A stretch of DNA of 33,021 bases from contig JAEXGT010000093.1 in the NCBI GenBank assembly GCA_023450615.1, positions 1 to 33,021 of the forward strand, written 5' to 3'. The notes under the pieces are model-generated. The model saw only the letters and a list, made by a program, of their open reading frames with translations. It had not been told where the DNA came from and made no database searches. Each line of letters begins with the position of its first letter. Within the stretch, counting starts at the first letter, position 1. This stretch comes from Pseudomonadota bacterium (GTDB taxonomy: Bacteria > Pseudomonadota > Alphaproteobacteria > Rhizobiales > Beijerinckiaceae). Both the position numbers and the translations under genes were made by a program. This document shows, piece by piece, positions 1 to 8,457 of the stretch.

Positions 1-208
1 GGTAGCGGAACTCAGCGCGAACGCGGCCGCCAACGCGGAGGCAGGTGTCCGTGCCGGGGATGTAGAAGAAGCCTGAACCGTAGGTGGAGCAGACGCGAAC
101 GTACTCGACAGCAGCGGCCTTCTTTGCAGGAAGGTCGGCGGCCTGAGCGCCAGCGATGGCGGCAAGACCCGCAACCGAACCGAGAAGAAGGCTCTTAACG
201 AGCTTCAT
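1..208 (-). CDS. Porin (Porin_2 family), N-terminal fragment
   Basis: This is the first 69 residues of an outer-membrane porin; the rest lies beyond the left edge of the window. Residues 1-23 form a Sec signal peptide (basic MKLVK start, hydrophobic core, AQA cleavage site). The mature start ADLPAKKAAAVEYVRVC and the stretch YIPGTDTCLRVGGRVRAE, with two cysteines, are hallmarks of the alphaproteobacterial Porin_2 family (Brucella Omp2b type), which forms 16-stranded trimeric channels for small hydrophilic solutes. The ATG at 206-208 is preceded by a good ribosome binding site (GGAG, 8 bases upstream). The gene is transcribed away from its neighbour, and the upstream 280 bases are AT-richer and open for a promoter. 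Confident as to family; substrate selectivity cannot be read. Confidence 0.93.
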   Translation of the reverse strand, partial: MKLVKSLLLGSVAGLAAIAGAQAADLPAKKAAAVEYVRVCSTYGSGFFYIPGTDTCLRVGGRVRAEFRY

Positions 209-488
209 GGTTTTATCTCCGAAACAAAATTTGGGCTCCAGGAACCCTGTGCAATCGTGACAATACTGACCCAGCAGATTCAGGCAATCGCCACAAATGT
301 AAGAGCTGCCTATTAACCCTCGAATCTGCATATTAAACAGGCATTTTCGGACCTGCCGGAGAGCTTTCTCAGAGGGTGTGTCCTAAATTCAACATCTCGC
401 CCCTCCTCCGTCAGGCTGGAACTGGCCAAGGGACACCTGCCCCCGAATCCCACAACGTAAGGTAAGGCCAAGATCTGTTCTTCCCGTA

Positions 489-776
489 TCAATCGTCAAA
501 GAAATAATCATAGTCAACGCAACGATATACAGGACATTTAGGGGTATCCCGCGTAGGGACGTAATCCAGCTGGGTTGTCTCGTTCCGCTCACAGAAGCGC
601 CTGTCGCTGACGTAGCGATCGTAGGTGTAGGTGCCGGTGCTCAGGACGACCGCCCCCCGGGACAGGATTGTCTGCTGGACTTGGCCGCAGGTGAGATTGA
701 GCGTCGAGATACGCTGCTGCGCTTGCACTCCCGAAGCCCAGGTCAGCAAGGCCAAAGCGAGAACGATCCTTTTCAT
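489..776 (-). CDS. Small secreted Cys-containing protein of unknown function
   Basis: A 95-residue protein with a clear signal peptide (residues 1-19, MKRIVLALALL core, VQA cleavage). The mature part has four cysteines (30, 62, 81, 86), probably two disulfides in the periplasm, and a run GAVVLSTGTYTYDRYV that I recall from small secreted proteins of other Rhizobiales; that recollection is not checked. The end is acidic and aromatic (VDYDYFFDD). I chose the ATG at 776, where the basic n-region of the signal peptide begins and a GGATGG lies just upstream. A TTG at 803 would add nine residues before it and spoil the signal. It sits alone between the porin and an acyl-ACP synthetase-like gene. 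Function unknown. Confidence 0.78.
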   Translation of the reverse strand: MKRIVLALALLTWASGVQAQQRISTLNLTCGQVQQTILSRGAVVLSTGTYTYDRYVSDRRFCERNETTQLDYVPTRDTPKCPVYRCVDYDYFFDD

Positions 777-884
777 GGTCCATCCATCGATATGTACCGG
801 CAAGAAGTGGCCGTTATGGCGAGTAAACGCAAAAGCGCTGTATTTGTTACAACTTGGCTGGGAGCTTGGTCCTAGGCCAGCAGC

Positions 885-2441
885 TCAGAGCATGGCCTGG
901 AGGCGGCGTGCCATTTCAACGGTGGCTGGGTAGTCGGTTTTGCCGGAGCCCAGGACAGGAATACCGGAGATCAAAATAGCCTTCGGCACCCAAAGCTCCG
1001 GAAAGCCCTGGCTCTGCGCGTGAGCCAGAAGGGCATCGCGATCCGCATCGGGTTTGTCGGTGACAAGCACAATCTGCTCCCCCTTCCGGGGATCGGGCAA
1101 GGCCACGACCACATGGCTGGAATCGGGCCAGAGCTGCTGCACGGTCGCCTCGATGGCCGCCAGGGACACCATCTCCCCGCCGATCTTGGCGAAGCGCTTA
1201 GCCCGCCCGCGGATGGTGACGATTCCATCCTGAATGGTGACGATATCGCCCGTATCATGCCAGCCGTCGGCGAGCGATCTGATGCCGCCCGGAGCAGATT
1301 GATCGAGATAGCCCTTCATCACGTTGGGGCCGCGCACATAAAGGCGCCCTCCTTCGTGGATGCCCTCCACCGGCTCAAGACGCCACTCGATGCCAGGGAG
1401 AATGAACCCTACGGAACCCGGGTGGTTTTTATGAGGAAGATTGCAGGCGATGACGGGCGCGCACTCGGTAGCGCCATAGCCTTCGACGATCTCCGCGCCA
1501 TGCTTGGCCCAAAGCTTTCTTGTCTCGGGTTTGACATGCTCAGCCCCCGCGATGACGAGCTTCACGCTCGACAGGTCACCTTCACCAGCGGCGCGGGCAT
1601 AGCCCTGAAGGAAGGTGTCGGTTGCCAGCAGTACGGTGGCCCGCGTGCCCGCGATCAGCTTCGGAATCTGCCGGTAGTGCAGCGGGCTTGGATAGAGCAC
1701 CGACTTCATACCGTTGAGAATGGCGGTCAGAAGTCCCGCCGACAGGCCGAACGAATGGAAAATCGGCAGCGGATCGAAGAACACGTCATCGGGCTTCAGC
1801 ACATCGCCTGCCAAGGCCTTTACCTGATAGGCATTGGCGACGAGGTTGGCATTGGACAGAACCACGCCCTTCGGCACGCCCTCGGAGCCTGAAGTGAACA
1901 GCACGACGGCCGGATCATCAGGCCCGACATTCGCCTTCGCGTGAACCCGGCGCGCGCCCCAGGAATCGATCAGGCCCCGGAGCTTGTCGAAACTGGTTAG
2001 CGTGCCGCGCACATCTTCCAGCCAGAGGATCTGCCTTCCCTGGCCCAAAGCCGCGACGACATCGTCGAGCTTGCCCTGTTCCACGAAACGGCGGGAAGTG
2101 ATGATGGTTCTGATGCCTGCGATATCACAGGCGGCTGTGAGGTTCTTGAGCCCTGCCGTGAAGTTCAGGAAAGCAGGCACTCGACCGAAGGCATTCAGGC
2201 CGAACAGGGTCACCGCGATAGCCTGGACGTTCGGCAGCAGCACGCCGATTGTCTCGCGATCCTTCGTCAGCCCTGCGAGCTTGCGCCCCAGCACAAGCGA
2301 GCCGAGTACGAGCCGCCCGAAGGTGATGGGCTGGCGCTCCAGGTCCTCCAAAGCGACCTTGTTCCGCCCGAACTCGTCGCGGGCATCGAGGAGCGCGCCG
2401 AACAGGCTTTTGCGCGTCCGCGCGATATCGAACTCTGCCAC
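885..2441 (-). CDS. AMP-dependent acyl-ACP/acyl-CoA synthetase, stand-alone Aas ligase domain
   Basis: An adenylate-forming enzyme of 518 residues. It carries the ATP-binding loop FTSGSEGVPKG (182-192), the GYGATECAP motif (321-329), the hinge region WHDTGDI (394-400), GRAKRFAKIGGEMVS (412-426) and the catalytic lysine in GSGKTDY (K501). The motifs PSPLHYR (251-257), AGAEHVKPETRKLW (298-311) and KRFAKIGGEMVSL match the ligase half of E. coli Aas, which activates fatty acids onto ACP for re-acylation of lysophospholipids. The PlsC-like acyltransferase half of Aas is absent: residue 1 is already close to the ligase fold. Activation of fatty acids to acyl-ACP is therefore the best inference, with acyl-CoA as the alternative. 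The start is GTG at 2441 with AAGGAG six bases upstream. It lies 52 bases after gpt on the same strand with no terminator between them, so they may be co-transcribed. Confidence 0.85.
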   Translation of the reverse strand: MAEFDIARTRKSLFGALLDARDEFGRNKVALEDLERQPITFGRLVLGSLVLGRKLAGLTKDRETIGVLLPNVQAIAVTLFGLNAFGRVPAFLNFTAGLKNLTAACDIAGIRTIITSRRFVEQGKLDDVVAALGQGRQILWLEDVRGTLTSFDKLRGLIDSWGARRVHAKANVGPDDPAVVLFTSGSEGVPKGVVLSNANLVANAYQVKALAGDVLKPDDVFFDPLPIFHSFGLSAGLLTAILNGMKSVLYPSPLHYRQIPKLIAGTRATVLLATDTFLQGYARAAGEGDLSSVKLVIAGAEHVKPETRKLWAKHGAEIVEGYGATECAPVIACNLPHKNHPGSVGFILPGIEWRLEPVEGIHEGGRLYVRGPNVMKGYLDQSAPGGIRSLADGWHDTGDIVTIQDGIVTIRGRAKRFAKIGGEMVSLAAIEATVQQLWPDSSHVVVALPDPRKGEQIVLVTDKPDADRDALLAHAQSQGFPELWVPKAILISGIPVLGSGKTDYPATVEMARRLQAML

Positions 2442-2493
2442 GGGCGCTCCTTGAGGTCGCTCAGCCAGCCGAGCCTTCGCGGATCGGAGCCTG

Positions 2494-2967
2494 TTAGGTC
2501 AGGCCCATATCCCAGGGGAAATAGATCCAGGTGTCCTGGCTCACTTCCGTGACGAAGGTATCGATGAGGGGACGTCCCGCGGGCTTCGCATAGACGGCGG
2601 CGAAATGAGCGTTGGGCAGCATGTCGCGCACAATCTTCGCGGTCTTGCCGGTATCGGTGAGATCGTCGATCACGAGGACGCCCTGACCCTTGCCGTCGCC
2701 GAGAGCTTTGATGGAGGGGGCAATGTCCTTCAGCACCTTCAGCTCGCCCTGGCTCTTGTAGTCGTGATAGCTCGCGACGCAGACGCTCTCGATGAGACGC
2801 AGGTCGAGCTCACGGGCGACGATGGCCGCCGGTACCAGGCCGCCACGGGTGATGCAGATGATGGCCTCGAACGGGCCCGCCGACGCGAGGCGCCATGCGA
2901 GCGCGCGGCAATCACGGTGAAACTGATCCCAGGAAACGGGAAAGGCTTTGGGTGAGGAAGGAGACAT
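2494..2967 (-). CDS. gpt: Xanthine-guanine phosphoribosyltransferase
   Basis: A purine-salvage enzyme that joins xanthine or guanine to PRPP, giving XMP or GMP. The 157 residues match the E. coli Gpt length (152) and show its landmarks: SRGGL-like ITRGGLVPAAIVAREL (39-54), the PRPP-binding loop VLVIDDLTDTGKTA (97-110), KPAGRPL (128-134) and the base-binding QDTWIYFPWDMG (144-155). It is encoded upstream of the Aas-like ligase on the same strand and is divided from the CinA-like gene downstream of its start by about 40 bases. The ATG at 2967 has only a weak GAG-type ribosome binding site. No unusual residues. The family assignment is strong because the C-terminal WDMG region distinguishes Gpt from other phosphoribosyltransferases. 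Confidence 0.94.
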   Translation of the reverse strand: MSPSSPKAFPVSWDQFHRDCRALAWRLASAGPFEAIICITRGGLVPAAIVARELDLRLIESVCVASYHDYKSQGELKVLKDIAPSIKALGDGKGQGVLVIDDLTDTGKTAKIVRDMLPNAHFAAVYAKPAGRPLIDTFVTEVSQDTWIYFPWDMGLT

Positions 2968-3005
2968 CGGCTTGCTCGTTTGTCTGTTGTGTTGGGGTCA
3001 ATGAC

Positions 3006-3758
3006 TTAAAGGGGTGCTCGGTCGCCCTTCAGGCGTCCGAGCAATGCGTGAATATCGGCGACGGCCTTGGCGACCTCGGCGGGGTCCTTGCCCCGGACGA
3101 CGATTTGATTGCGGAAACCTGCCGTCGAGAAAGACGGGTAGGAACCGATGGACGTGCCGGGATAGGTGACGGCGATTTCGCTCAGGCCCGCAGCATAGAT
3201 GCCTTCGGCGAGCCCTTCGGCCTCGACGGTTTCGATGGTCATGCGAGTGCCGGTCTGGAGCGTCGGCGCGATGAGGTCGAGCATGGCCTGCATGATGGAC
3301 GGAACGCCCGCCATGACGAAGACATTGCCGATCTTGAAACCGGGCGCCTTGGAGATCGGGTTCTCGATGAGATCGGCCCCATCCGGAATGCGGGCCATGC
3401 GCATCCGCGCTTCATTCAGCTCTTCCGGCGTATAGCGCTCCCGCAGCATGGCGACGGCGCGCGGATCGTGTCCGATGCCGACACCGAAGGCCTTGGCCAT
3501 GCAATCCGCGGTGATATCGTCATGGGTCGGCCCGATACCGCCGGTCGTGAACAGATAGGTATACCGTGACCGCAGGGCGTTGACGGCGGAGACGATCTCC
3601 TCCTCCACGTCCGGAACGATGCGGACCTCGCGCAGGTCGATGCCGATGCCGGTGAGATACTCGGCAATATAGCCGATATTCTTATCCTTGGTGCGCCCGG
3701 TGAGGATCTCATCGCCGATGATGAGAAGGGCGGCTGTGACGGAAACGGCCATGCGCAT
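3006..3758 (-). CDS. MoCF-domain protein, CinA N-terminal family
   Basis: A 250-residue competence/damage-inducible protein A (CinA) N-terminal-type protein. It has the molybdopterin-binding-like fold signatures GDEILTGRTKDKN (15-27) and TTGGIGPTHDD (71-81), found in MoaB/MogA and CinA. The C-terminal nicotinamide-nucleotide amidase (PncC) domain of full CinA is missing. In two-domain CinA the N-terminal part is an ADP-ribose pyrophosphatase in NAD metabolism; whether this stand-alone form has that activity is unknown. The reading frame is open much further upstream (to 4565), but that part is antisense to sfsA. The ATG at 3758 follows AAGGGA closely, and a second ATG at 3752 has better spacing, so the start is uncertain by two residues. 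Divergent from sfsA. Confidence 0.87.
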   Translation of the reverse strand: MRMAVSVTAALLIIGDEILTGRTKDKNIGYIAEYLTGIGIDLREVRIVPDVEEEIVSAVNALRSRYTYLFTTGGIGPTHDDITADCMAKAFGVGIGHDPRAVAMLRERYTPEELNEARMRMARIPDGADLIENPISKAPGFKIGNVFVMAGVPSIMQAMLDLIAPTLQTGTRMTIETVEAEGLAEGIYAAGLSEIAVTYPGTSIGSYPSFSTAGFRNQIVVRGKDPAEVAKAVADIHALLGRLKGDRAPL

Positions 3759-3872
3759 CGATCCCTTTTGAAGGCCTTTAGCTTCAGGAACGGCAATTCT
3801 CAAGCAAGGGTTCAGTTGAAGGCAAGGCTTCTCCCCTGTTAGGAAGAGCTTTCTTCTCACGTGATGGATTGA

Positions 3873-4592
3873 ATGCGTTTTCACGAAACCCTCCTCACCG
3901 GCCGCCTCATTGAGCGATACAAGCGATTTCTGGCCGATGTGGAACTCGATACCGGCGAGATCGTCACCGCCCACTGCGCCAATCCGGGGGCGATGATGGG
4001 TCTGAAGGAGCCCGGCAGCCGCGTCTATCTTTCCAGAGCCTCGAACCCGTCCCGCAAGCTCAAGTACAACTGGGAATTCGTGGAGGTCGCAGCCGGAGGC
4101 GGCCCTATGCAGCTCATCGGCATCAACACCTCCCGCCCGAACCTGCTCGTCGCGGAAGCCCTGCGCGAGGGGCGGCTCGCGCCGTTCTCCCGTTACGACC
4201 GTGTCCGGCCGGAGGTGAAATACGGCAAGAACAGCCGGGTGGATTTCTTCCTGGAGAAGGACGGCGAGCCGCCCTGCTATCTGGAGGTGAAGAACTGCCA
4301 CCTGATGCGGGAAGCGGGCTTTGCCGAATTTCCCGATTGCGTGGCGGCCCGCAGCGCCAAGCATCTCTATGAGCTGGCCGACATGGCCGCGACCGGCGCC
4401 AGGGCCGCCCTTGTCTATGTGATCCAGATGGATGCAAACCGCTTCGACGTGGCCAGGGACATCGACCCGGCCTATGACAAGGCCTTCCGCCATGCCCTCG
4501 CAGCGGGAGTGGAATCCTACGCCTATGTCTGCCGGATCACGCCTGAGGAGGTCGTCATCGACCATCCCGTGGAGATCGTCACGCCGAGATAG
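3873..4592 (+). CDS. sfsA: SfsA family protein (sugar fermentation stimulation protein)
   Basis: A 239-residue SfsA homologue. Family marks are HCANPGAMMGL (34-44), INTSRPNLLVAEAL (84-97), YGKNSRVDFFL (117-127), LEVKNCHL (137-144) and the conserved end region around RHALAAGVESYAY. E. coli SfsA was named as a regulator of maltose metabolism with DNA binding. The arrangement of D124 and E138-x-K140 resembles a PD-(D/E)xK nuclease core, as noted for the family, but the true molecular role is unsettled. The gene starts at ATG 3873, divergent from the MoCF gene with 114 bases between, and its last 14 bases overlap the end of the FkbM gene, which converges on it. Ribosome binding site weak (GGAT). 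Confidence 0.94.
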   Translation: MRFHETLLTGRLIERYKRFLADVELDTGEIVTAHCANPGAMMGLKEPGSRVYLSRASNPSRKLKYNWEFVEVAAGGGPMQLIGINTSRPNLLVAEALREGRLAPFSRYDRVRPEVKYGKNSRVDFFLEKDGEPPCYLEVKNCHLMREAGFAEFPDCVAARSAKHLYELADMAATGARAALVYVIQMDANRFDVARDIDPAYDKAFRHALAAGVESYAYVCRITPEEVVIDHPVEIVTPR

Positions 4593-5421
4593 GCTGTTCG
4601 GCCCGCTCGAAGACGAGGTTCATGCGCGTGCGAAGGATCTGGCGATAGCCCTTCTCCTGCAGAAGTTTCGGCACGTCGACCTGCCACCGGTCAGGGACAT
4701 CCGGGATGATCAGGAGCGAGGGGTAAAGCGCGGCGGGCGCATCGCGGAAGAACGGATCGAGGACCAGATCCTCGGCACCTTCCACGTCGAGCTTGACCGC
4801 ATCCACATGGGTGAAACCTTCTCGCTTGATGAGGTCGAGCAGGGTGACAGCGGATACGCGGATCGTATCCGTCTGGCTCGAATTCACGATCTTGAGGCTG
4901 GCCTCGCCCTTGTTCCGGGGATCGAGGAACAGGGTGAGCTCGCCGGTCTTGTCGGCGACGGCGCAATCCACCGCCTTGATCGTACCGAAGGGATTCAGGC
5001 GGATATTGTAGATCAGCCGCTCGAATATCTCCGGCTGAGGCTCGACGGCCAGAATCCGGGAGGAGGCATTGACCTTTCGGGCCACGAGCAGCGCGTACCA
5101 GCCCACATTCGAGCCCACATCGATGAAGGTGAACCCTTCCCGGTTGCGGGCGGCGATGAGCTTGATCTCCTCGAGGTCGAAATATTGCGGGGTGAAGATG
5201 ATCCGCTTCTCGCAGACATTCTTGTAAGGCACGACCCGCATGCGGACCCCGAATGTCTCCAGATCGATGGGCAGTTCCTTCAGCTTCCGCATGACCACGT
5301 GGCGCAGCATCATGGCGATACGGCGCCCCACCCAACCGCCCGGCAGACCGCGTGTGCGGTCGATCACCCAACGGGTGAGGCCTGCAGGCGCATAGGTCCC
5401 GAAGGGACGGGGGTCATTCAT
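4579..5421 (-). CDS. FkbM family SAM-dependent methyltransferase
   Basis: A 280-residue methyltransferase. The SAM-binding motif FIDVGSNVGWY (99-109), the acidic strand AVEPQP (125-130) and VKLDVEGAE (209-217) define the FkbM family, whose members O-methylate sugars, macrolides or cell-surface glycans. No glycosyltransferase or polyketide genes lie nearby, so the substrate cannot be inferred. An N-terminal segment of about 60 residues, with basic amphipathic stretches, precedes the core and may contact membranes or substrate. I start at ATG 5421 (MNDPRPF). A TTG at 5445 would add eight residues; neither has a strong ribosome binding site. It overlaps the sfsA end by 14 bases, tail to tail, and is divergent from map. 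Confidence 0.87.
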   Translation of the reverse strand: MNDPRPFGTYAPAGLTRWVIDRTRGLPGGWVGRRIAMMLRHVVMRKLKELPIDLETFGVRMRVVPYKNVCEKRIIFTPQYFDLEEIKLIAARNREGFTFIDVGSNVGWYALLVARKVNASSRILAVEPQPEIFERLIYNIRLNPFGTIKAVDCAVADKTGELTLFLDPRNKGEASLKIVNSSQTDTIRVSAVTLLDLIKREGFTHVDAVKLDVEGAEDLVLDPFFRDAPAALYPSLLIIPDVPDRWQVDVPKLLQEKGYRQILRTRMNLVFERAEQPISA

Positions 5422-5565
5422 TACGGGAGTATCCAAAGCCACCAAACCGGATGAACAGGGTTGCTCATGACACCCCTGAGGCTTATTCGCAAGCCATGGA
5501 GAAGGTATCCTTGCTTGCGCAGGGCAGGATGATCCTTACATTCGGCTTCAAAACAAGGACCGAGC

Positions 5566-6387
5566 ATGACCGAGACCGACGTTGTCGAGCGCAAGCGCTC
5601 CTCCGACATTCCGCTGCATGGCCCCGAGGATTTCGAGGGGATGCGGCGCGCTGGGCGCATGGTGGCCGAATGCCTGGACATGCTGACCGAGCACGTGAAG
5701 CCGGGCGTGACGACGGAATACCTGGACAAGCTCGCCTTCGACTTCATTCGCGACAACGGCGCCTATCCGGCCTGCCTTCATTATCGCGGCTACACCAAGA
5801 CAATCTGCACCTCGATCAACCACGTGGTCTGCCACGGCATTCCCAACGACAAGCCGCTGCGCGACGGCGACATCATGAATGTCGACGTCACCCTGATTCT
5901 CGACGGATGGCACGGCGATTCGAGCCGCATGTACTATGTAGGGGAGGTTCCGCGCCGGGCGCAGCGCCTGTGCGAGATTACCTATGAGTGCCTGCTGCGC
6001 GGCATCGCCGTGGTGAAGCCGGGCGCCACCACCAACGACATCGGTGCGGCTATCCAGGCCTATGCGGAAGCCGAGCGCTGCTCGGTGGTACGGGATTTCT
6101 GCGGCCATGGCATCGGCAAGTCCTTCCACGCCTTCCCGACGATTCTCCACTATGTGGAGCCCGCCTATAATGTGGTGCTGGAGCCCGGCATGTTCTTCAC
6201 CATCGAGCCCATGATCAATCTGGGCCGTCCGCAGGTGAAGGTGCTCTCCGACGGCTGGACCGCCGTGACCCGCGACCGGTCGCTCTCGGCTCAGTTCGAG
6301 CACATGGTCGGCGTGACGGAGACAGGCGTCGAAGTCTTCACCTACTCGCCTAAGGGCTTGGATAAGCCGCCGTACAGCTTGGGCTGA
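5566..6387 (+). CDS. map: Type I methionine aminopeptidase
   Basis: A cytosolic metalloprotease that removes the initiator methionine from new proteins after deformylation. The 273 residues hold all five metal ligands in family context: D107 and D118 (NVDVTLILDGWHGDSS), H181 (CGHGIGKSFHAFP), E214 (FTIEPMINLG) and E245 (QFEHMVGVTE), plus the H90 region VVCHGIPN of the active site. The first 15 residues are a short polar extension compared with the E. coli enzyme. The start ATG 5566 is preceded by AAGGA with seven-base spacing. It is followed by radC 80 bases downstream on the same strand. Assignment secure. Confidence 0.96.
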   Translation: MTETDVVERKRSSDIPLHGPEDFEGMRRAGRMVAECLDMLTEHVKPGVTTEYLDKLAFDFIRDNGAYPACLHYRGYTKTICTSINHVVCHGIPNDKPLRDGDIMNVDVTLILDGWHGDSSRMYYVGEVPRRAQRLCEITYECLLRGIAVVKPGATTNDIGAAIQAYAEAERCSVVRDFCGHGIGKSFHAFPTILHYVEPAYNVVLEPGMFFTIEPMINLGRPQVKVLSDGWTAVTRDRSLSAQFEHMVGVTETGVEVFTYSPKGLDKPPYSLG

Positions 6388-6467
6388 TTGACAAGCAACG
6401 TTGTATCTCACGCCGGCTCGGGTAAAGATTTGCCGTTCTATATTGCGAGAGCGGCGATTCCGGCAGC

Positions 6468-7154
6468 ATGAGCGGCGACGAGACACCTCATTATCACGGC
6501 CATCGCGACCGTCTGCGCGCCCGCTTTACGGAAGTGGGCGGCGATGCGCTGCCGGATTATGAGCTTCTGGAACTGCTGCTTTTCCGTTCCATCCCGCGCC
6601 GGGACGTGAAGCCTCTTGCCAAAGAGCTGATCAAGCGTTTCGGCACCTTCGCCGAAGTGCTCGCCGCCTCCCCCACCCGCCTCATGGAAGTGGACGGCGT
6701 CAGCGAGCGCGTTGTCACCGACCTGAAGATCGTGGAAGCCTCTGCCCGTCGTCTCGCCAAGGGCGAAGTGGCGAAGCGGCCCGTTCTGTCCTCCTGGACC
6801 TCGGTGCTCGATTATTGCCGCACCGCCATGGCGTTCATGGAGAAGGAGCAGTTCCGCCTGCTATTCCTCGACAAGCGCAACGCCCTGATCGCCGACGAGG
6901 TGCAGCAATCCGGCACCGTCGATCACACGCCCGTCTATCCCCGAGAGGTGGTGAAACGGGCTCTCGAACTCTCGGCCTCCGCTTTGATCTTGGTCCATAA
7001 TCATCCCGCGGGGGATCCAGCCCCCTCCTCGGCCGATATCAGGATGACGAAGGAGATCATCGACGCGGCGAAGCCGTTAGGGATCACCGTCCACGACCAC
7101 ATCATCGTCGGCCGCCAAGGCCATGCGAGCCTGAAGGGGTTGCAGCTCATCTGA
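6468..7154 (+). CDS. radC: RadC family JAB-domain protein
   Basis: A 228-residue RadC homologue. The N-terminal part (about 1-100) carries a helix-hairpin-helix-like region (YELLELLLF, LMEVDGVSERVVTDLKI) that suggests DNA binding. The C-terminal JAB/MPN domain has the metalloprotease-like motif H177-N-H179, then S187/S188 and D190 (HNHPAGDPAPSSADI), and ends with the usual VHDHIIVG segment. RadC was once linked to DNA repair in E. coli, but that phenotype was traced to recG; the true role is unclear. ATG 6468 follows map by 80 bases. A TATATT at 6439-6444 could be a -10 element, but no convincing -35 accompanies it. Family assignment firm, function uncertain. Confidence 0.93.
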   Translation: MSGDETPHYHGHRDRLRARFTEVGGDALPDYELLELLLFRSIPRRDVKPLAKELIKRFGTFAEVLAASPTRLMEVDGVSERVVTDLKIVEASARRLAKGEVAKRPVLSSWTSVLDYCRTAMAFMEKEQFRLLFLDKRNALIADEVQQSGTVDHTPVYPREVVKRALELSASALILVHNHPAGDPAPSSADIRMTKEIIDAAKPLGITVHDHIIVGRQGHASLKGLQLI

Positions 7155-7223
7155 GCCGCCGACAGAACCAGCCGCAGCCGGTCGCGTTTCCCTCTCACAG
7201 ATACGTGACTGAGGAGAAGATCG

Positions 7224-7661
7224 ATGAAGTCCTTCCTGATGGCAGGCTTGCTCGGCTCGGCGTTGCTGGCAACGGGCGTTATGGCGCAAACTGCGCCATC
7301 CACGACCACGCCACCGGCCGCGAAGACGTCCCAATTCATGACGCAATTGCCCGCCGGCTCCATGTTGCTGTCGGACCTCATGGATCTGGACGTGATCGGT
7401 CCGGACAACAACGACATCGGAGACGTCGAGGATGTGATCCTCGATCGCAACGGTCAGGTGGCCAGCGTCGTCATCGAGGTCGAGGAAGGGGTGGGCAATC
7501 GCACCGTGGCATTGCCCATGAACGTCTTCCAGATCGCGCCAGATGCTTCGACGACAGGTTCCACCACTAGCGGCGCGTCCAAGACCAACACAATGCAACT
7601 CATGCTGAACATGCCCGTCGATCAGCTCAAAGCGGCACCGGAATTCGATGAGGATGACTAA
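7224..7661 (+). CDS. Exported PRC-barrel domain protein
   Basis: A 145-residue periplasmic protein. Residues 1-21 are a signal peptide (MKSFLMAGLLGSALLATG, cleavage after VMA), followed by a Thr/Pro/Ala linker (22-35). The core SDLMDLDVIGPDNNDIGDVEDVILDRNG (given here only as landmarks: VIG, IGDVEDVILD, VASVVIEVEEGVG) is a PRC-barrel, the small beta-barrel shared by RimM and photosynthetic reaction-centre subunit H. Exported PRC-barrel proteins are frequent in Rhizobiales and often linked to stress; their roles are mostly unknown. The C-terminal part contains a Ser/Thr-rich stretch and an acidic tail (EFDEDD). GAGGAG lies nine bases before ATG 7224, and a strong hairpin terminator follows. 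Single-gene transcription unit. Confidence 0.88.
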   Translation: MKSFLMAGLLGSALLATGVMAQTAPSTTTPPAAKTSQFMTQLPAGSMLLSDLMDLDVIGPDNNDIGDVEDVILDRNGQVASVVIEVEEGVGNRTVALPMNVFQIAPDASTTGSTTSGASKTNTMQLMLNMPVDQLKAAPEFDEDD

Positions 7662-7683
7662 AGCCTCTGCATCGATCTAGCAG

Positions 7684-7710
7684 AATGCCCGGCTTCGTGC
7701 CGGGCATTTT
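7684..7710 (+). terminator. Rho-independent terminator after the PRC-barrel gene
   Basis: A perfect 10-bp stem (AATGCCCGGC at 7684-7693 with GCCGGGCATT at 7699-7708) closes a five-base loop and is followed by a T-rich stretch (TTTTCATTTTC). It lies 22 bases after the PRC-barrel stop codon and just before the tail of the convergent exoD-like gene. Confidence 0.88.
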
Positions 7711-7715
7711 CATTT

Positions 7716-8312
7716 TCAGAAGAACGTATCGAGGCCTGTGAAGATGGCGTAGACGAAGCCGAGGCTCAGGGTCATGCCGATGGAGCCGATGATCAGGCCG
7801 CCGATGATGACGAGGCCGTCCCTCTCCACGAGACCGAGGCCTACGAGGCAGACCGCGAGACCGAGAGGGATCTGCCCCACGAAGGGCGGCGCGAAGAGAA
7901 GGCCCAGCGCCAGAATGAGAATGATCGCACCCATGACGCGCATGGCGACAGGCGTATCGAGGAAGGTCATGCGAGGGCGCGAGAACCGCTCCAGCTTGCG
8001 GAAAGCGGGCATCGCCCGCCCTACGGCACGCTCCACGTCGGCGCGGGCGAGCGAGCGGTTCATGAGCTGGCCCGGGAGCCAGGGCGCATCGCGACCGAAT
8101 ACGATCTGGATGGCAACGAGTGCCAGAAGCAGACCGCAGACCAGAGGGATCGGCGGAGGCATGGGCAGGCAGTTGGGCAGTCCCAGCAGAACGATGAGGA
8201 GCGCGAAGGCCCTGTCCTGCAGCACGGACATGATGTCGCGCACGGTCAGGCGTTCGCCCGGCTGGGAAGCCAGGGCAAGCAGGATCTGCGATGTGCGAGC
8301 GTTGGAAAACAA
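7716..8312 (-). CDS. ExoD family membrane protein
   Basis: A 198-residue integral membrane protein of the ExoD (exopolysaccharide synthesis) family. It has an N-terminal soluble part with the conserved ERLTVRDIMSVLQDRAFALL pattern (first 14 of these at 20-33), hydrophobic segments around 35-70 (with LPMPPPIPLVCG), then a basic linker (RPRMTF) and two to three more helices in 120-195. ExoD of Sinorhizobium meliloti affects exopolysaccharide and nodule invasion and alkaline tolerance; the biochemical activity is unknown. The only start giving the full conserved N-terminus is TTG at 8312, with AGGG upstream. There are no exopolysaccharide genes around it. It converges on the PRC-barrel gene. Confidence 0.86.
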   Translation of the reverse strand: MFSNARTSQILLALASQPGERLTVRDIMSVLQDRAFALLIVLLGLPNCLPMPPPIPLVCGLLLALVAIQIVFGRDAPWLPGQLMNRSLARADVERAVGRAMPAFRKLERFSRPRMTFLDTPVAMRVMGAIILILALGLLFAPPFVGQIPLGLAVCLVGLGLVERDGLVIIGGLIIGSIGMTLSLGFVYAIFTGLDTFF

Positions 8313-8457
8313 GGAGCCCTGGCCAGTTCGAGGCGACGAGCCTCTCTATAGCATCAGGCCCAAAAGTGGAATGCACTTTCGAGATCATTCTCATGCAGCC
8401 TGATTGCCCGGCCCACCGGTCCATTCGATTGGGCAGGCTCAGGCGCAGCAAGGCTTT

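Noticed and set aside
3759..4565. N-terminal extension of the MoCF/CinA-like frame by about 270 residues
   Set aside because: The extra part is antisense to sfsA and has no homology; the family start MRMAVSVTAALLIIGDE is internal with its own ribosome binding site.
6388..6444. TTGACA directly after the map stop codon and TATATT further down as a radC promoter
   Set aside because: They are 45 bases apart, far more than the 16-18 required, so they do not form one promoter.
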